Assembly: GCA_039923455.1 (NCBI GenBank)
Contig: JBDTCS010000277.1
Location: 1 to 11,458, forward strand
Reading direction: 5' to 3'
Length of the DNA stretch: 11,458 nucleotides
Source: JBDTCS01 sp039923455
Lineage (GTDB): Bacteria; Bacteroidota; Ignavibacteria; Palsa-1295
The translations under genes and the position numbers were made by a program. How positions within the stretch are numbered: position 1 is the stretch's first letter; each line of letters begins with the position of its first letter. The notes beneath the pieces were generated by a model. That model made no database searches, was not told where the DNA came from, and saw only the letters and a program-made list of their open reading frames with translations. Positions 1 through 6,194 of this stretch are shown piece after piece.

Positions 1-1971
1 AATAAGGGCTCTCAACGCACCGCCGCTCGCACCTCCGCGAGTGCCAAAGCCAGAAAGGACTACTCGCCACTACTATCGGACGCGGCAGCTCGGGCATTCG
101 GGCGTTTTGTGCCGCCGATCTTGATGCTACTGGGCGGCGTGCTCGCGGTTCTTTTTTTGCAGCACGCAGCTTCGGTCAATAGCTCGAATGGATTTCCACT
201 CGATGATTCGTGGATACACCTGACCTTCGCTCGGACGCTTGCCGCGACCGGGCATTTCGCCTATGGAGTTGGCGCACCCGCGACTTCCGGTTCTACCTCG
301 CCACTCTTCACCGTTGCGGAGTCGCTACTCTTTCTTTTTACTTCGGACGGGTATGTCGTAGGCTATGCACTCGGAATTCTCGGATTGGGGGGCTTGATCT
401 ATTTCGCATTTCGAGTCGGACAAGATCGGTCAACAATAGAGGGCGTCATCCCAGGTGTGCTATTCGCCTTGGTGTTAGCACTTAATCCTCGTCTCATTTC
501 ATTTTCCGTCTCAGGAATGGAGACGACGTTCACCATCGCACTTTTGCTTTGGGCAGCGAGTGCGTATCTCGATCGGAAATTTGTAACGCTCGGAATTTTG
601 GCTGGGCTGCTCGTCTGGACTCGTCCGGACACGCTTGTATTTCTTCTTGCGCTTGGGCTCGATCATGCTTACAATGAATATCTCGCGAAGGCGCCTATCG
701 TTAAAAAGCAAAAGGAAACGGAGACGGCGAGTATTGAGCGCACATCCATCTCATACGGTAAACCGCTCGCGATCTTTGGCGTGATTGCCGTCGGCTATTT
801 TATTTTCAATTTTGCTCTCTCGGGAAGTTTGTTGCCGAACACGTTCAGTGCCAAACTCGCCTATTACAAAAATGGCAACCCGAAGTACTTGCGCGATCTT
901 TGGGAGTTCATCTCGCAAAAGGGGTTGATCGTTGTTTTTGTTTTTTATGCGATTGATCTTGTCGTGATGTTGGTCTCGCTGATGCGGAGGCGTTCGGTTC
1001 GGTTGCTCTTCGCACATCTTTTTGTACTCGGGCTTGCAGCAGCTTATTGGTGGAAGCTTCCGTATTTGTATCAGGATGGCCGTTATCTCATTCCGATTCT
1101 TCCGTTCTATATTTTGTTGGGCCTAAGTGGTGCACAAAAAGTCTTTGAGCGATTGACGCGTGCGCCCTTCAGTCGTTCGCGTGGTGCGCAATTCGGATTC
1201 GTGCTTGTGGTGCTTGTGGTGTGTGTGATGGAACTCGCTTCGTTCGCGACAACACGTGATGAATACACCGATCGTACCGGCTACATCCAAAAGTTGCAAG
1301 TCGCGACGGCTGTGTGGTGCGATAAGAACCTTCCGAAAGATGCAGTTATTGCAACACATGATATCGGCGCATTTGGGTTTTTCTCAGGCCGACGTATTGT
1401 CGATATTGTTGGGCTGATTGATCCGAAGATTATTCCGAACATCGGTTTATCCGGCCCGACGATTGAGTTCATGCGCGAGCGACATGTGACGCACGTTGCG
1501 TTTCTCGCGAATTGGTTTGAAGTCCCGAACGAGAATCCGTTGTTTGCGAACACACCGGAGAATGGCGAGCGAATGTATGTCTATCCGTTCAACGAGCATA
1601 CGCAGCTGACTTCTCCGACGGTGCTGTCGATACATAAATTCATCGAAAGTGCGATCAGCGCTCGTCAGGTCGAGGGTGTCGAGGCCGCAGTGCAAGAGGC
1701 GCTGAAGTTAGAACCGGAGAATGCTCGCACACATTTGCTTGCGGGATATATGTATGAAGAGAAGCGTCAACTCGGGCCCGCCGAATTGGAATTCCGTAAG
1801 TCCATCTCAGAATTTCCGAATAGTCTACCGGCGCTCGGAAGCCTTGGTGAGTTGTTGCTTGCGAAGAAAGATACCGCGGGTGCGATAGAATTCCTCAGCA
1901 AAGCAAATGCACAAGACACGAGCGACATGCGGACACGAACTATCTTGCAAAGATTGAAAGCCCGCAAGTGA
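1..1971 (+). CDS. GT-C-like polytopic membrane glycosyltransferase with C-terminal TPR repeats (5' partial)
   Basis: Probably a membrane glycosyltransferase using a lipid-linked sugar donor; no substrate can be assigned. Residues are numbered from the GTG at 109. The frame stays open from 109 back to base 1 with no other start codon, and the upstream residues are basic and hydrophilic, so the true start is probably outside the window; GTG 109 is only the first in-window start. About ten hydrophobic helices run from residue 3 to 380. An Asp pair (D32-D33, in LDDSWIHLTFAR) follows the first helix, where GT-C enzymes carry their catalytic acidic residue. SGMETTF (135-141), TRPD (171-174) and RYLIPILPF (325-333) are typical of this broad family. 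A soluble part from about 395 contains HDIGAFGFFSGRRIVDIVGL (417-436), usual in such proteins. Residues 536-603 form two TPR-like units, expected on the same outer side as the soluble domain. Family level is fairly sure, reaction is not. Confidence 0.78.
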   Translation, partial: NKGSQRTAARTSASAKARKDYSPLLSDAAARAFGRFVPPILMLLGGVLAVLFLQHAASVNSSNGFPLDDSWIHLTFARTLAATGHFAYGVGAPATSGSTSPLFTVAESLLFLFTSDGYVVGYALGILGLGGLIYFAFRVGQDRSTIEGVIPGVLFALVLALNPRLISFSVSGMETTFTIALLLWAASAYLDRKFVTLGILAGLLVWTRPDTLVFLLALGLDHAYNEYLAKAPIVKKQKETETASIERTSISYGKPLAIFGVIAVGYFIFNFALSGSLLPNTFSAKLAYYKNGNPKYLRDLWEFISQKGLIVVFVFYAIDLVVMLVSLMRRRSVRLLFAHLFVLGLAAAYWWKLPYLYQDGRYLIPILPFYILLGLSGAQKVFERLTRAPFSRSRGAQFGFVLVVLVVCVMELASFATTRDEYTDRTGYIQKLQVATAVWCDKNLPKDAVIATHDIGAFGFFSGRRIVDIVGLIDPKIIPNIGLSGPTIEFMRERHVTHVAFLANWFEVPNENPLFANTPENGERMYVYPFNEHTQLTSPTVLSIHKFIESAISARQVEGVEAAVQEALKLEPENARTHLLAGYMYEEKRQLGPAELEFRKSISEFPNSLPALGSLGELLLAKKDTAGAIEFLSKANAQDTSDMRTRTILQRLKARK

Positions 1972-1987
1972 AACTAGCGTGATGCAT

Positions 1988-2677
1988 CTACCGGCTCGCA
2001 GGCACGAGCATTGTTATGAGCATAAACCCGGTAATCAATACGAGCGCATATAAGAGCCGACGAATCTCCTCGATATCACGCCCGGGCTTTAGCACCAAAG
2101 TTCGAAATGCGTTTGAGAACAGACTCAGCACTGCAACCGCGAGCACAAGTGCCGCGGCGATCTCGAAGCCAGTAGTTCGGTGGAGCGCCCCAAGTGTATT
2201 TCTGGTAAAGCCTGAGACATCACTCACGATAAGCGCGAGGCAGATCAGTGCTAACGAGTAACAAGTTGAGCGCCGCAATGCCGACCGAGTTTCATTTTTG
2301 CGAAGCTCGGTTTGTGCTCGAAGCTCGGGAGACATCGCACTCGGATTCTCTGATAAAAAGCCGGACTGAATAATTTCATCGAGCACTTTGAACGGACTGG
2401 AACGGCTCCAAAAAGCTACTTCGTCGGGTCCCGTGTCGGTATGGAAGCGAATGGTGATGCCTTTGTCGAGCACAAGCCTTCCGTATAGAGGCTTGTTACC
2501 GATACGCGGAGTGCGAGGATAATCGACGCTGATCTCGAGGATGTCTTTCGGCGACCAGCGATAGTCATCGAGTGAATTCAGGTGCAACTGGTCGTGAGAG
2601 ATCGTAAGCGTCGCCATCGGCCAGCTTGCCCAACCTGATTTCGTCATCGCTCCGCCGGTTAGTATCACTCTTTCCAT
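1988..2677 (-). CDS. Hypothetical membrane protein: N-terminal PH-like region, three C-terminal helices
   Basis: 229 residues, no assigned function. Residues 14-107 are soluble and beta-rich, with GWASWPMATLTISHDQLHL (15-33), then a turn-rich segment and GITIRFHTD (73-81), EVAFWS (86-91) and a helix ending in SGF (105-107). This order resembles small bacterial PH-like membrane proteins, an assignment made from pattern only. Hydrophobic helices lie at about 139-156, 169-190 and 207-226. The segment between (about 110-137) is charged and probably cytosolic. The ATG lies 3 nt after the stop of the purine nucleoside phosphorylase gene on the same strand and no Shine-Dalgarno sequence is visible, so translational coupling is likely. 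A second Met (residue 11) could also start the protein. The stop is 16 bp from the stop of the convergent glycosyltransferase-like gene, which leaves no room for a conventional terminator. Confidence 0.72.
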   Translation of the reverse strand: MERVILTGGAMTKSGWASWPMATLTISHDQLHLNSLDDYRWSPKDILEISVDYPRTPRIGNKPLYGRLVLDKGITIRFHTDTGPDEVAFWSRSSPFKVLDEIIQSGFLSENPSAMSPELRAQTELRKNETRSALRRSTCYSLALICLALIVSDVSGFTRNTLGALHRTTGFEIAAALVLAVAVLSLFSNAFRTLVLKPGRDIEEIRRLLYALVLITGFMLITMLVPASR

Positions 2678-2680
2678 AGC

Positions 2681-3487
2681 TTAGGCAATTAGCTTTGTTA
2701 GTAATTCTGTTAGTTTCGGTTCGGCCATTGCGGCTGCTCGCAAGATTTCTTCGAGACTGACTTTCTCAAGATGATCGGGATCACATTCGTCGGTGACGAT
2801 AGAGATCGCGAAAACCTTCACGCCCATTTGTCGTGCAACAATTACTTCCGGAACCGTGGACATTCCGACAAGATCACCACCGATCATTCGCAAAAAGCGA
2901 TACTCGGCACGCGTTTCTAAATTTGGTCCGTTAACGGCTACATAGACTCCGCGCTTCACCTCGATACCACCTGCTTTAGCTAGCTCCTCGGCGCGAGCGA
3001 TCAAACGATTTGCATATGGCTCACTCATGTCGGGAAATCGCGGACCGAAAGATTCATCGTATGGCCCGATGAGCGGATTGGCGGTTTGCAAATTGATATG
3101 ATCGGTTATAATTACGAGATCACCTTTTTTGAAATCGGGATTGAGTCCGCCCGACACATTCGAAATCAGCAGCGTTCGAACTCCGAGCAGTTGCATGATG
3201 CGAATAGGGTAGGTGACCTCTTGCATGGTGTAGCCTTCGTAGAAATGGAAACGTCCTTCCATCGCGACAACATTTTTGCCGGAGATCTTACCAAAAAGAA
3301 GCCTGCCTGCATGCGACTCAACGGTGCTGTTTCGAAAATGGGGAATTTCGGAGTAGGGGATCGCACACTCGAGATCGATCGTCTTAGCAAGTCCGCCAAG
3401 TCCTGTTCCGAGTACGATACCGATTTCGGGTGAAGTCGAGATCTTTATTCGAATGAAGTCGAGCGTTTCGGTATAGGTGGAATGCAT
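2681..3487 (-). CDS. Purine nucleoside phosphorylase (PNP/MTAP family)
   Basis: Phosphorolysis of purine nucleosides to free base and ribose (or deoxyribose) 1-phosphate; cytosolic purine salvage. From ATG 3487 the protein has 268 residues, normal for the trimeric PNP/MTAP family. Family motifs in order: phosphate loop LGTGLGGL (26-33), SHAGRL with His59, EGRFHFYEGY (77-86) with Arg79 and His81, SNVSGGLN (109-116), GPNLETRAE (187-195) with purine-binding Glu191, and VGMSTVPE (207-214) with the Met-Ser pair that contacts ribose and phosphate. The frame continues up to a TTG at 3565, but those 26 extra residues are unlike the family N-terminus and that codon lies in the T-tract of the upstream gene's terminator, so ATG 3487 is preferred. 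Asp233 (TDECDPD) occupies the place of Asn243 in human PNP, so base preference may not be limited to guanosine and inosine. Probably co-transcribed with the membrane protein downstream. Confidence 0.93.
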   Translation of the reverse strand: MHSTYTETLDFIRIKISTSPEIGIVLGTGLGGLAKTIDLECAIPYSEIPHFRNSTVESHAGRLLFGKISGKNVVAMEGRFHFYEGYTMQEVTYPIRIMQLLGVRTLLISNVSGGLNPDFKKGDLVIITDHINLQTANPLIGPYDESFGPRFPDMSEPYANRLIARAEELAKAGGIEVKRGVYVAVNGPNLETRAEYRFLRMIGGDLVGMSTVPEVIVARQMGVKVFAISIVTDECDPDHLEKVSLEEILRAAAMAEPKLTELLTKLIA

Positions 3488-3560
3488 TTGAGAATTATTG
3501 TTGCGGACGTAATAACCGTATGCAAAAATCGGAAAAGATCGACGCCTAAGAATGAAATCA

Positions 3561-3617
3561 GACAAAAAGAAAAAGGGCTCTTCGAGTACAGTATTACCTG
3601 CTACCTCAAGAGCCCTT
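3561..3617 (-). terminator. Intrinsic terminator of the cysteine-repeat lipoprotein gene
   Basis: A perfect 10-bp inverted repeat (AAGGGCTCTT at 3573-3582, AAGAGCCCTT at 3608-3617) encloses a 25-nt loop that can add a few more pairs. Read on the minus strand, the hairpin is followed directly by TTTTTCTTTTTG, the expected U-tract, about 75 nt after the lipoprotein stop codon. On the plus strand only a short mixed AT stretch follows, so it works best for the minus strand. The loop is longer than in typical terminators. It separates the lipoprotein gene from the PNP operon and implies that PNP has its own promoter between about 3488 and 3570. Confidence 0.75.
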
Positions 3618-3661
3618 CAAAAATTGGCTAACGAATGCGAAGCGCCTAGCTTCGGACTTTG

Positions 3662-3706
3662 TTAGTTGTGATGCATTTAGTTGTGATGCATTTAGTTATG
3701 ATGCAG
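3662..3706 (-). repeat. Three tandem 15-bp copies spanning the lipoprotein stop codon
   Basis: On the minus strand the copies read CTGCATCATAACTAA, ATGCATCACAACTAA and ATGCATCACAACTAA, without gaps. The first copy holds the last four codons (Leu-His-His-Asn) and stop of the lipoprotein gene. The other two are identical and each forms ATG-His-His-Asn-TAA, so each stop is followed at once by ATG. The unit is a multiple of three and stays in frame. Most simply this is replication slippage at the gene's 3' end; whether it has a role is unknown. Confidence 0.9.
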
Positions 3707-5191
3707 GTCGATATTCTCGTGGATCGTCGTGCAATCGGTATACGTGAAGTTCGTATCGGCCAAATGGTAACCATCTCTGGTGAAGGTGACATGATACGTT
3801 GCATGACCACAAAGGCCATCGGCGGTAAATCCACCATCTGCGTTCGTCGTACCCGAAGTAATGATCTGATTGTCTTTGGTGATCGTCACCGTGACGTTGC
3901 CCAAACGTGTGTCATGATGATCTGCATCGCGAATGGTCAAGACCATACCGGCATTGCAGCAGCTATCGTGTCCGCCACCACCTGATGTGCTGACCGGAGC
4001 GAGTGTGCGAGAGAATCTCACCGTGTCGTTGCATGTAAGCGAGGTCGTGAAACCCTGCTCTGTGTAGTGCTCACGATTGAGCGACACAGAATAGTCGCCC
4101 GGGCAAAGACCCGCAAATTGTGCTACGCCATGATCGTTCGAAATGCTCGTGCCGAGCAGAGTCGATCCGTGGAAGAGATGGACCGTTGCACCACTCAAGC
4201 CGTTCGTCGTTGCAGAGTCGAGCACGTTAACAACGATGAGTCCGTGGCAGCAGCTATCGGAATTGTGTCCACCGCCTGATGCGAGCATCCCACGATTGAT
4301 CTCGAGTGACTGAGCACACGTAAGCGTGAAGCTGAACTCGATATGCGCAAAATGATCGGACGTGATATTCACGTTATAGACACCCGGGCAAAGGCCTTCG
4401 AAAACTGCACCGGCTCCGGTTGACATGTGCGAACCGAAGGAGGTGTTAGCCTTCGTAATAGATACCATTGCCCCAAGGATGATTGTGCCGTTCGAAGAAT
4501 CTCGCGGGTTGATCACAACACGTGTGTGGCAGCAGGAATCGCCTGTATTGGCACCTGCCTCCATACGAATGTCGAGTCCTGTCGTATCACAATGGCCGAT
4601 CGTGACGCTACGCTCGACAACATGAAATCCATCTTTCGAAAAACGCAAGCCATAGTTACCTGCGCAAAGATGCTCGAAGTTGACATAACCGGTTGAGTCG
4701 GTCGTGACGATTGAGACGAGGTGATCGTTGCGATTCAATCGAACCGAGACACCACCCAGTGGTGATCCACCAGCTGTAACCGTCATACCAAGTTTTCCGC
4801 AGCAGCTATCTTGATGCTCGAGCGGAATGAGTAGTCCGGTCTTTCCACCAGCGTGCTGCGTGAACATTTTGAGAGACGCAGACATCGCCTTAAAATCACT
4901 GTTGGTCACGCGAAGATCGATACCGGTAAGATCGGATGGTAATTTCGCGAGCGAGAATGCACCCGATTCATCCGTGGTGTCGATCGCGATCTGCTTGTTC
5001 GCAGCATCCACTGCTTCGACGATCGAATTTGGGATAACGTAACCCTGTTCATCATGCAGTGTACCGGAGACGACCTGATCATTCGTCGGAGTCGGACCCG
5101 TCGGATTCGTACGGCATGCGCCTACGATGAGAACCAGCACCGCCAAGAGCGGCAGATAATATCGGATGGCGTGTGAGCGTGTTCTATTCAT
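3692..5191 (-). CDS. Lipoprotein with five carboxypeptidase-regulatory-like domains, four with a Cys tetrad
   Basis: 499 residues, probably an envelope lipoprotein with a structural or binding role; no enzyme domain is visible. Residues 1-25 form a signal peptide (NRTR basic start, hydrophobic 11-25) ending in LIVGAC, so Cys26 is the likely lipidation site, followed by a Pro/Thr-rich linker. Five Ig-like beta domains of the carboxypeptidase-regulatory / Cna-B type follow, at about 39-126, 128-212, 218-302, 312-398 and 409-499. The first has no Cys. The other four share DSCC near the start, a middle LC with G/P near, and a late Cys (130/131/176/201; 220/221/268/292; 314/315/363/387; 411/412/461/487). 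Gly-rich linkers (SGGGHNS, SGGGGH) separate the last domains. It ends at the tandem repeat and is followed by a terminator. No Shine-Dalgarno is seen. Lipoprotein status and domain type are strong; function is unknown. Confidence 0.85.
   Translation of the reverse strand: MNRTRSHAIRYYLPLLAVLVLIVGACRTNPTGPTPTNDQVVSGTLHDEQGYVIPNSIVEAVDAANKQIAIDTTDESGAFSLAKLPSDLTGIDLRVTNSDFKAMSASLKMFTQHAGGKTGLLIPLEHQDSCCGKLGMTVTAGGSPLGGVSVRLNRNDHLVSIVTTDSTGYVNFEHLCAGNYGLRFSKDGFHVVERSVTIGHCDTTGLDIRMEAGANTGDSCCHTRVVINPRDSSNGTIILGAMVSITKANTSFGSHMSTGAGAVFEGLCPGVYNVNITSDHFAHIEFSFTLTCAQSLEINRGMLASGGGHNSDSCCHGLIVVNVLDSATTNGLSGATVHLFHGSTLLGTSISNDHGVAQFAGLCPGDYSVSLNREHYTEQGFTTSLTCNDTVRFSRTLAPVSTSGGGGHDSCCNAGMVLTIRDADHHDTRLGNVTVTITKDNQIITSGTTNADGGFTADGLCGHATYHVTFTRDGYHLADTNFTYTDCTTIHENIDLHHN
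3695..4810 (-). repeat. Four in-frame DSCC-type domain repeats in the lipoprotein
   Basis: Four coding repeats of about 90-97 codons each begin with Asp-Ser-Cys-Cys (codons at residues 128, 218, 312 and 409). Distance from the Cys pair to the middle Cys is 45-49 residues, and from middle to late Cys 24-26. The conserved core also includes the stretch before the middle Cys (FEHLC, FEGLC, FAGLC, TADGLC). DNA similarity is limited to short islands, such as GCAGCAGCTATC on the plus strand at three of the four DSCC codons, so the duplications are not recent. Confidence 0.85.
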
Positions 5192-5432
5192 TGTGCAAGA
5201 TAATATTGATTTGCCCTTCTTTATGTCGAGGGCTTCTGACTAAAAACTCTTGAAATCCTATACTTGGTCAGCGATCTTCACTCGCAGGAAAAGGAAACGG
5301 TCGATCCAAACTCTAACTGACGACCTGCGTACTCCTTCAGACACAATCCCAGAGACAAAAAGTACAACTGCTTAGCTAATTATTGTGAGCCTACCATGCA
5401 CCCAGAATAGCGCTTCTGGTGCAGAGGTATCA
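5192..5432. other. Intergenic region between lipoprotein and YbjQ-like genes
   Basis: 241 bp without a supportable gene. It should contain the minus-strand promoter of the lipoprotein gene, but I find no convincing promoter match. AT-rich sequence lies just before the lipoprotein ATG. The left end of the YbjQ-side hairpin is annotated separately. Confidence 0.5.
5397..5423 (-). terminator. Possible hairpin terminator after the YbjQ-like gene
   Basis: TGCACCCAGAA (5397-5407) pairs with TTCTGGTGCA (5414-5423), giving a 10-bp stem with one bulged C and a 6-nt loop. It starts 10 nt beyond the stop of the YbjQ-like gene, a usual place for a terminator. The sequence that follows on the minus strand is not T-rich, so it may end transcription weakly, protect the 3' end, or be incidental. 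Confidence 0.4.
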
Positions 5433-5765
5433 TCAATCAGCCTTTTCCACAAAAACGGCTGTCCCGTAGCATAATACCTCGGTGACGCCCTGCATGACCT
5501 CGGTGGCATCGTATCGAATACCCACAACAGCATTTGCACCCACTTGCTGGGCATGTTGGAGCATTAGATCAAAGGCATGCTGACGAGTCTCCTCGCACAG
5601 CTGTGTAAAAAGGGATATGTTCCCACCGAAAAGCGTCTGAAAGGAAGCACCCATTGTACCCAATATAGACCGTGACCGGACAATAATCCCTTTCACGATT
5701 CCGAGCGTCCTCACGATCTTTTGGCCATCGATGGTGAAGGTAGTTGAGGTCATTGATTGGTCCAT
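5433..5765 (-). CDS. YbjQ / UPF0145 family protein
   Basis: 110 residues, the usual length for the YbjQ (UPF0145, formerly DUF74) family, small cytosolic proteins that assemble into oligomers; the biochemical role is not established, although the family has been labelled putative heavy-metal binding. Family features: an early strand and G-x-V-x-G segment (LGIVKGIIVRSR, 21-32), FGGNISLFTQLCEETRQHAF (46-65) matching the GG...Y/FT.LL...R..A pattern, GANAVVGIRYDATEV (76-90) and the ending EVLCYGTAVFVEK (96-108). ATG 5765 is used; Met5 (5753) is a possible alternative and there is no Shine-Dalgarno to decide. It stands alone, 241 bp from the lipoprotein gene and divergent from the T9SS cargo gene. 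I am confident of the family, not of any metal. Confidence 0.93.
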   Translation of the reverse strand: MDQSMTSTTFTIDGQKIVRTLGIVKGIIVRSRSILGTMGASFQTLFGGNISLFTQLCEETRQHAFDLMLQHAQQVGANAVVGIRYDATEVMQGVTEVLCYGTAVFVEKAD

Positions 5766-6194
5766 GGGTTTTCTCTGAAATTTGGAAAATGCGTGAATTT
5801 ATCGGTGTCAAGAATCTGTGCAATATAGCTTTTTTTTTTGGCCCTGCATCATGACGAATGGCGGCCGTGGCAAGTATTCGGGGGTAATGGTAACGATCAT
5901 GATTCCGATGTGTTATATTAGCATGTTGTGTTGCAGCCGGGGGAGCCATAGAAAAGGACTTTTAGCGTATCCCCAGTTGAGAATGCCCACTCAAAATCTC
6001 TGCAAGAATTAGAATCGGTAACGTGTAAGCGTTCGTGCGAACAATGTTAGTAGTTGTTCGTAATTGAATCGCTCAACCTTTTTTATAGCACAAACTTTTT
6101 TGTCTGTATCTTCAAGTTGTGTAGTGTGAGTGTACCGCTAAACGTTTTTCCTGTTAAAGACAGATCGTTCACTTTCCGACTCGCTGAGTCTCGG
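5766..6194. other. Divergent intergenic region between YbjQ-like and T9SS cargo genes
   Basis: 429 bp with no supportable gene. It should hold both promoters. Visible: a T10 run at 5830-5839 (A10 on the minus strand, some 65 nt upstream of the YbjQ-like ATG), a TTGACA on the minus strand (5806-5811) without a matching -10, a short dyad GTTCG-TG-CGAAC at 6031-6042, and AT-rich sequence at about 6060-6125. None is enough to call a promoter or an RNA. Open frames in the region have poor amino-acid composition and no recognisable motif. Confidence 0.5.

Noticed and set aside
3488..3565. TTG start adding 26 residues to the PNP
   Set aside because: The extension does not look like the family N-terminus and its start lies in the T-tract of a terminator; the ATG at 3487 gives the normal family length.
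3659..3985. Plus-strand 108-codon frame opposite the lipoprotein gene
   Set aside because: Its first residues (repeated VVMHL) only reflect the tandem repeat on the other strand; the opposing gene is well supported.
5783..5811. TTGACA on the minus strand upstream of the YbjQ-like gene as a -35 element
   Set aside because: No -10-like hexamer occurs 16-18 nt downstream, and this lineage probably does not use the TTGACA/TATAAT consensus.
5830..5839. T10 run as a plus-strand terminator
   Set aside because: No stable hairpin precedes it and there is no plus-strand gene upstream to end.
5569..5949. Minus-strand 126-codon frame overlapping the YbjQ-like gene
   Set aside because: It overlaps most of a well-recognised gene on the same strand in another frame, and its composition has no family-like motif.
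5818..6012. Plus-strand 64-codon frame in the divergent intergenic region
   Set aside because: Methionine- and cysteine-rich with no recognisable motif, starts next to a homopolymer run, and no ribosome site; likely chance.
6031..6042. LexA (SOS) box reading of the GTTCG...CGAAC dyad
   Set aside because: The Gram-positive-type SOS box has the half-sites in the opposite order (CGAAC...GTTCG) with a 4-nt centre.
6054..6194. TTG start adding 47 residues to the T9SS cargo protein
   Set aside because: It would place an evident signal peptide in the interior; the region is AT-rich and promoter-like.
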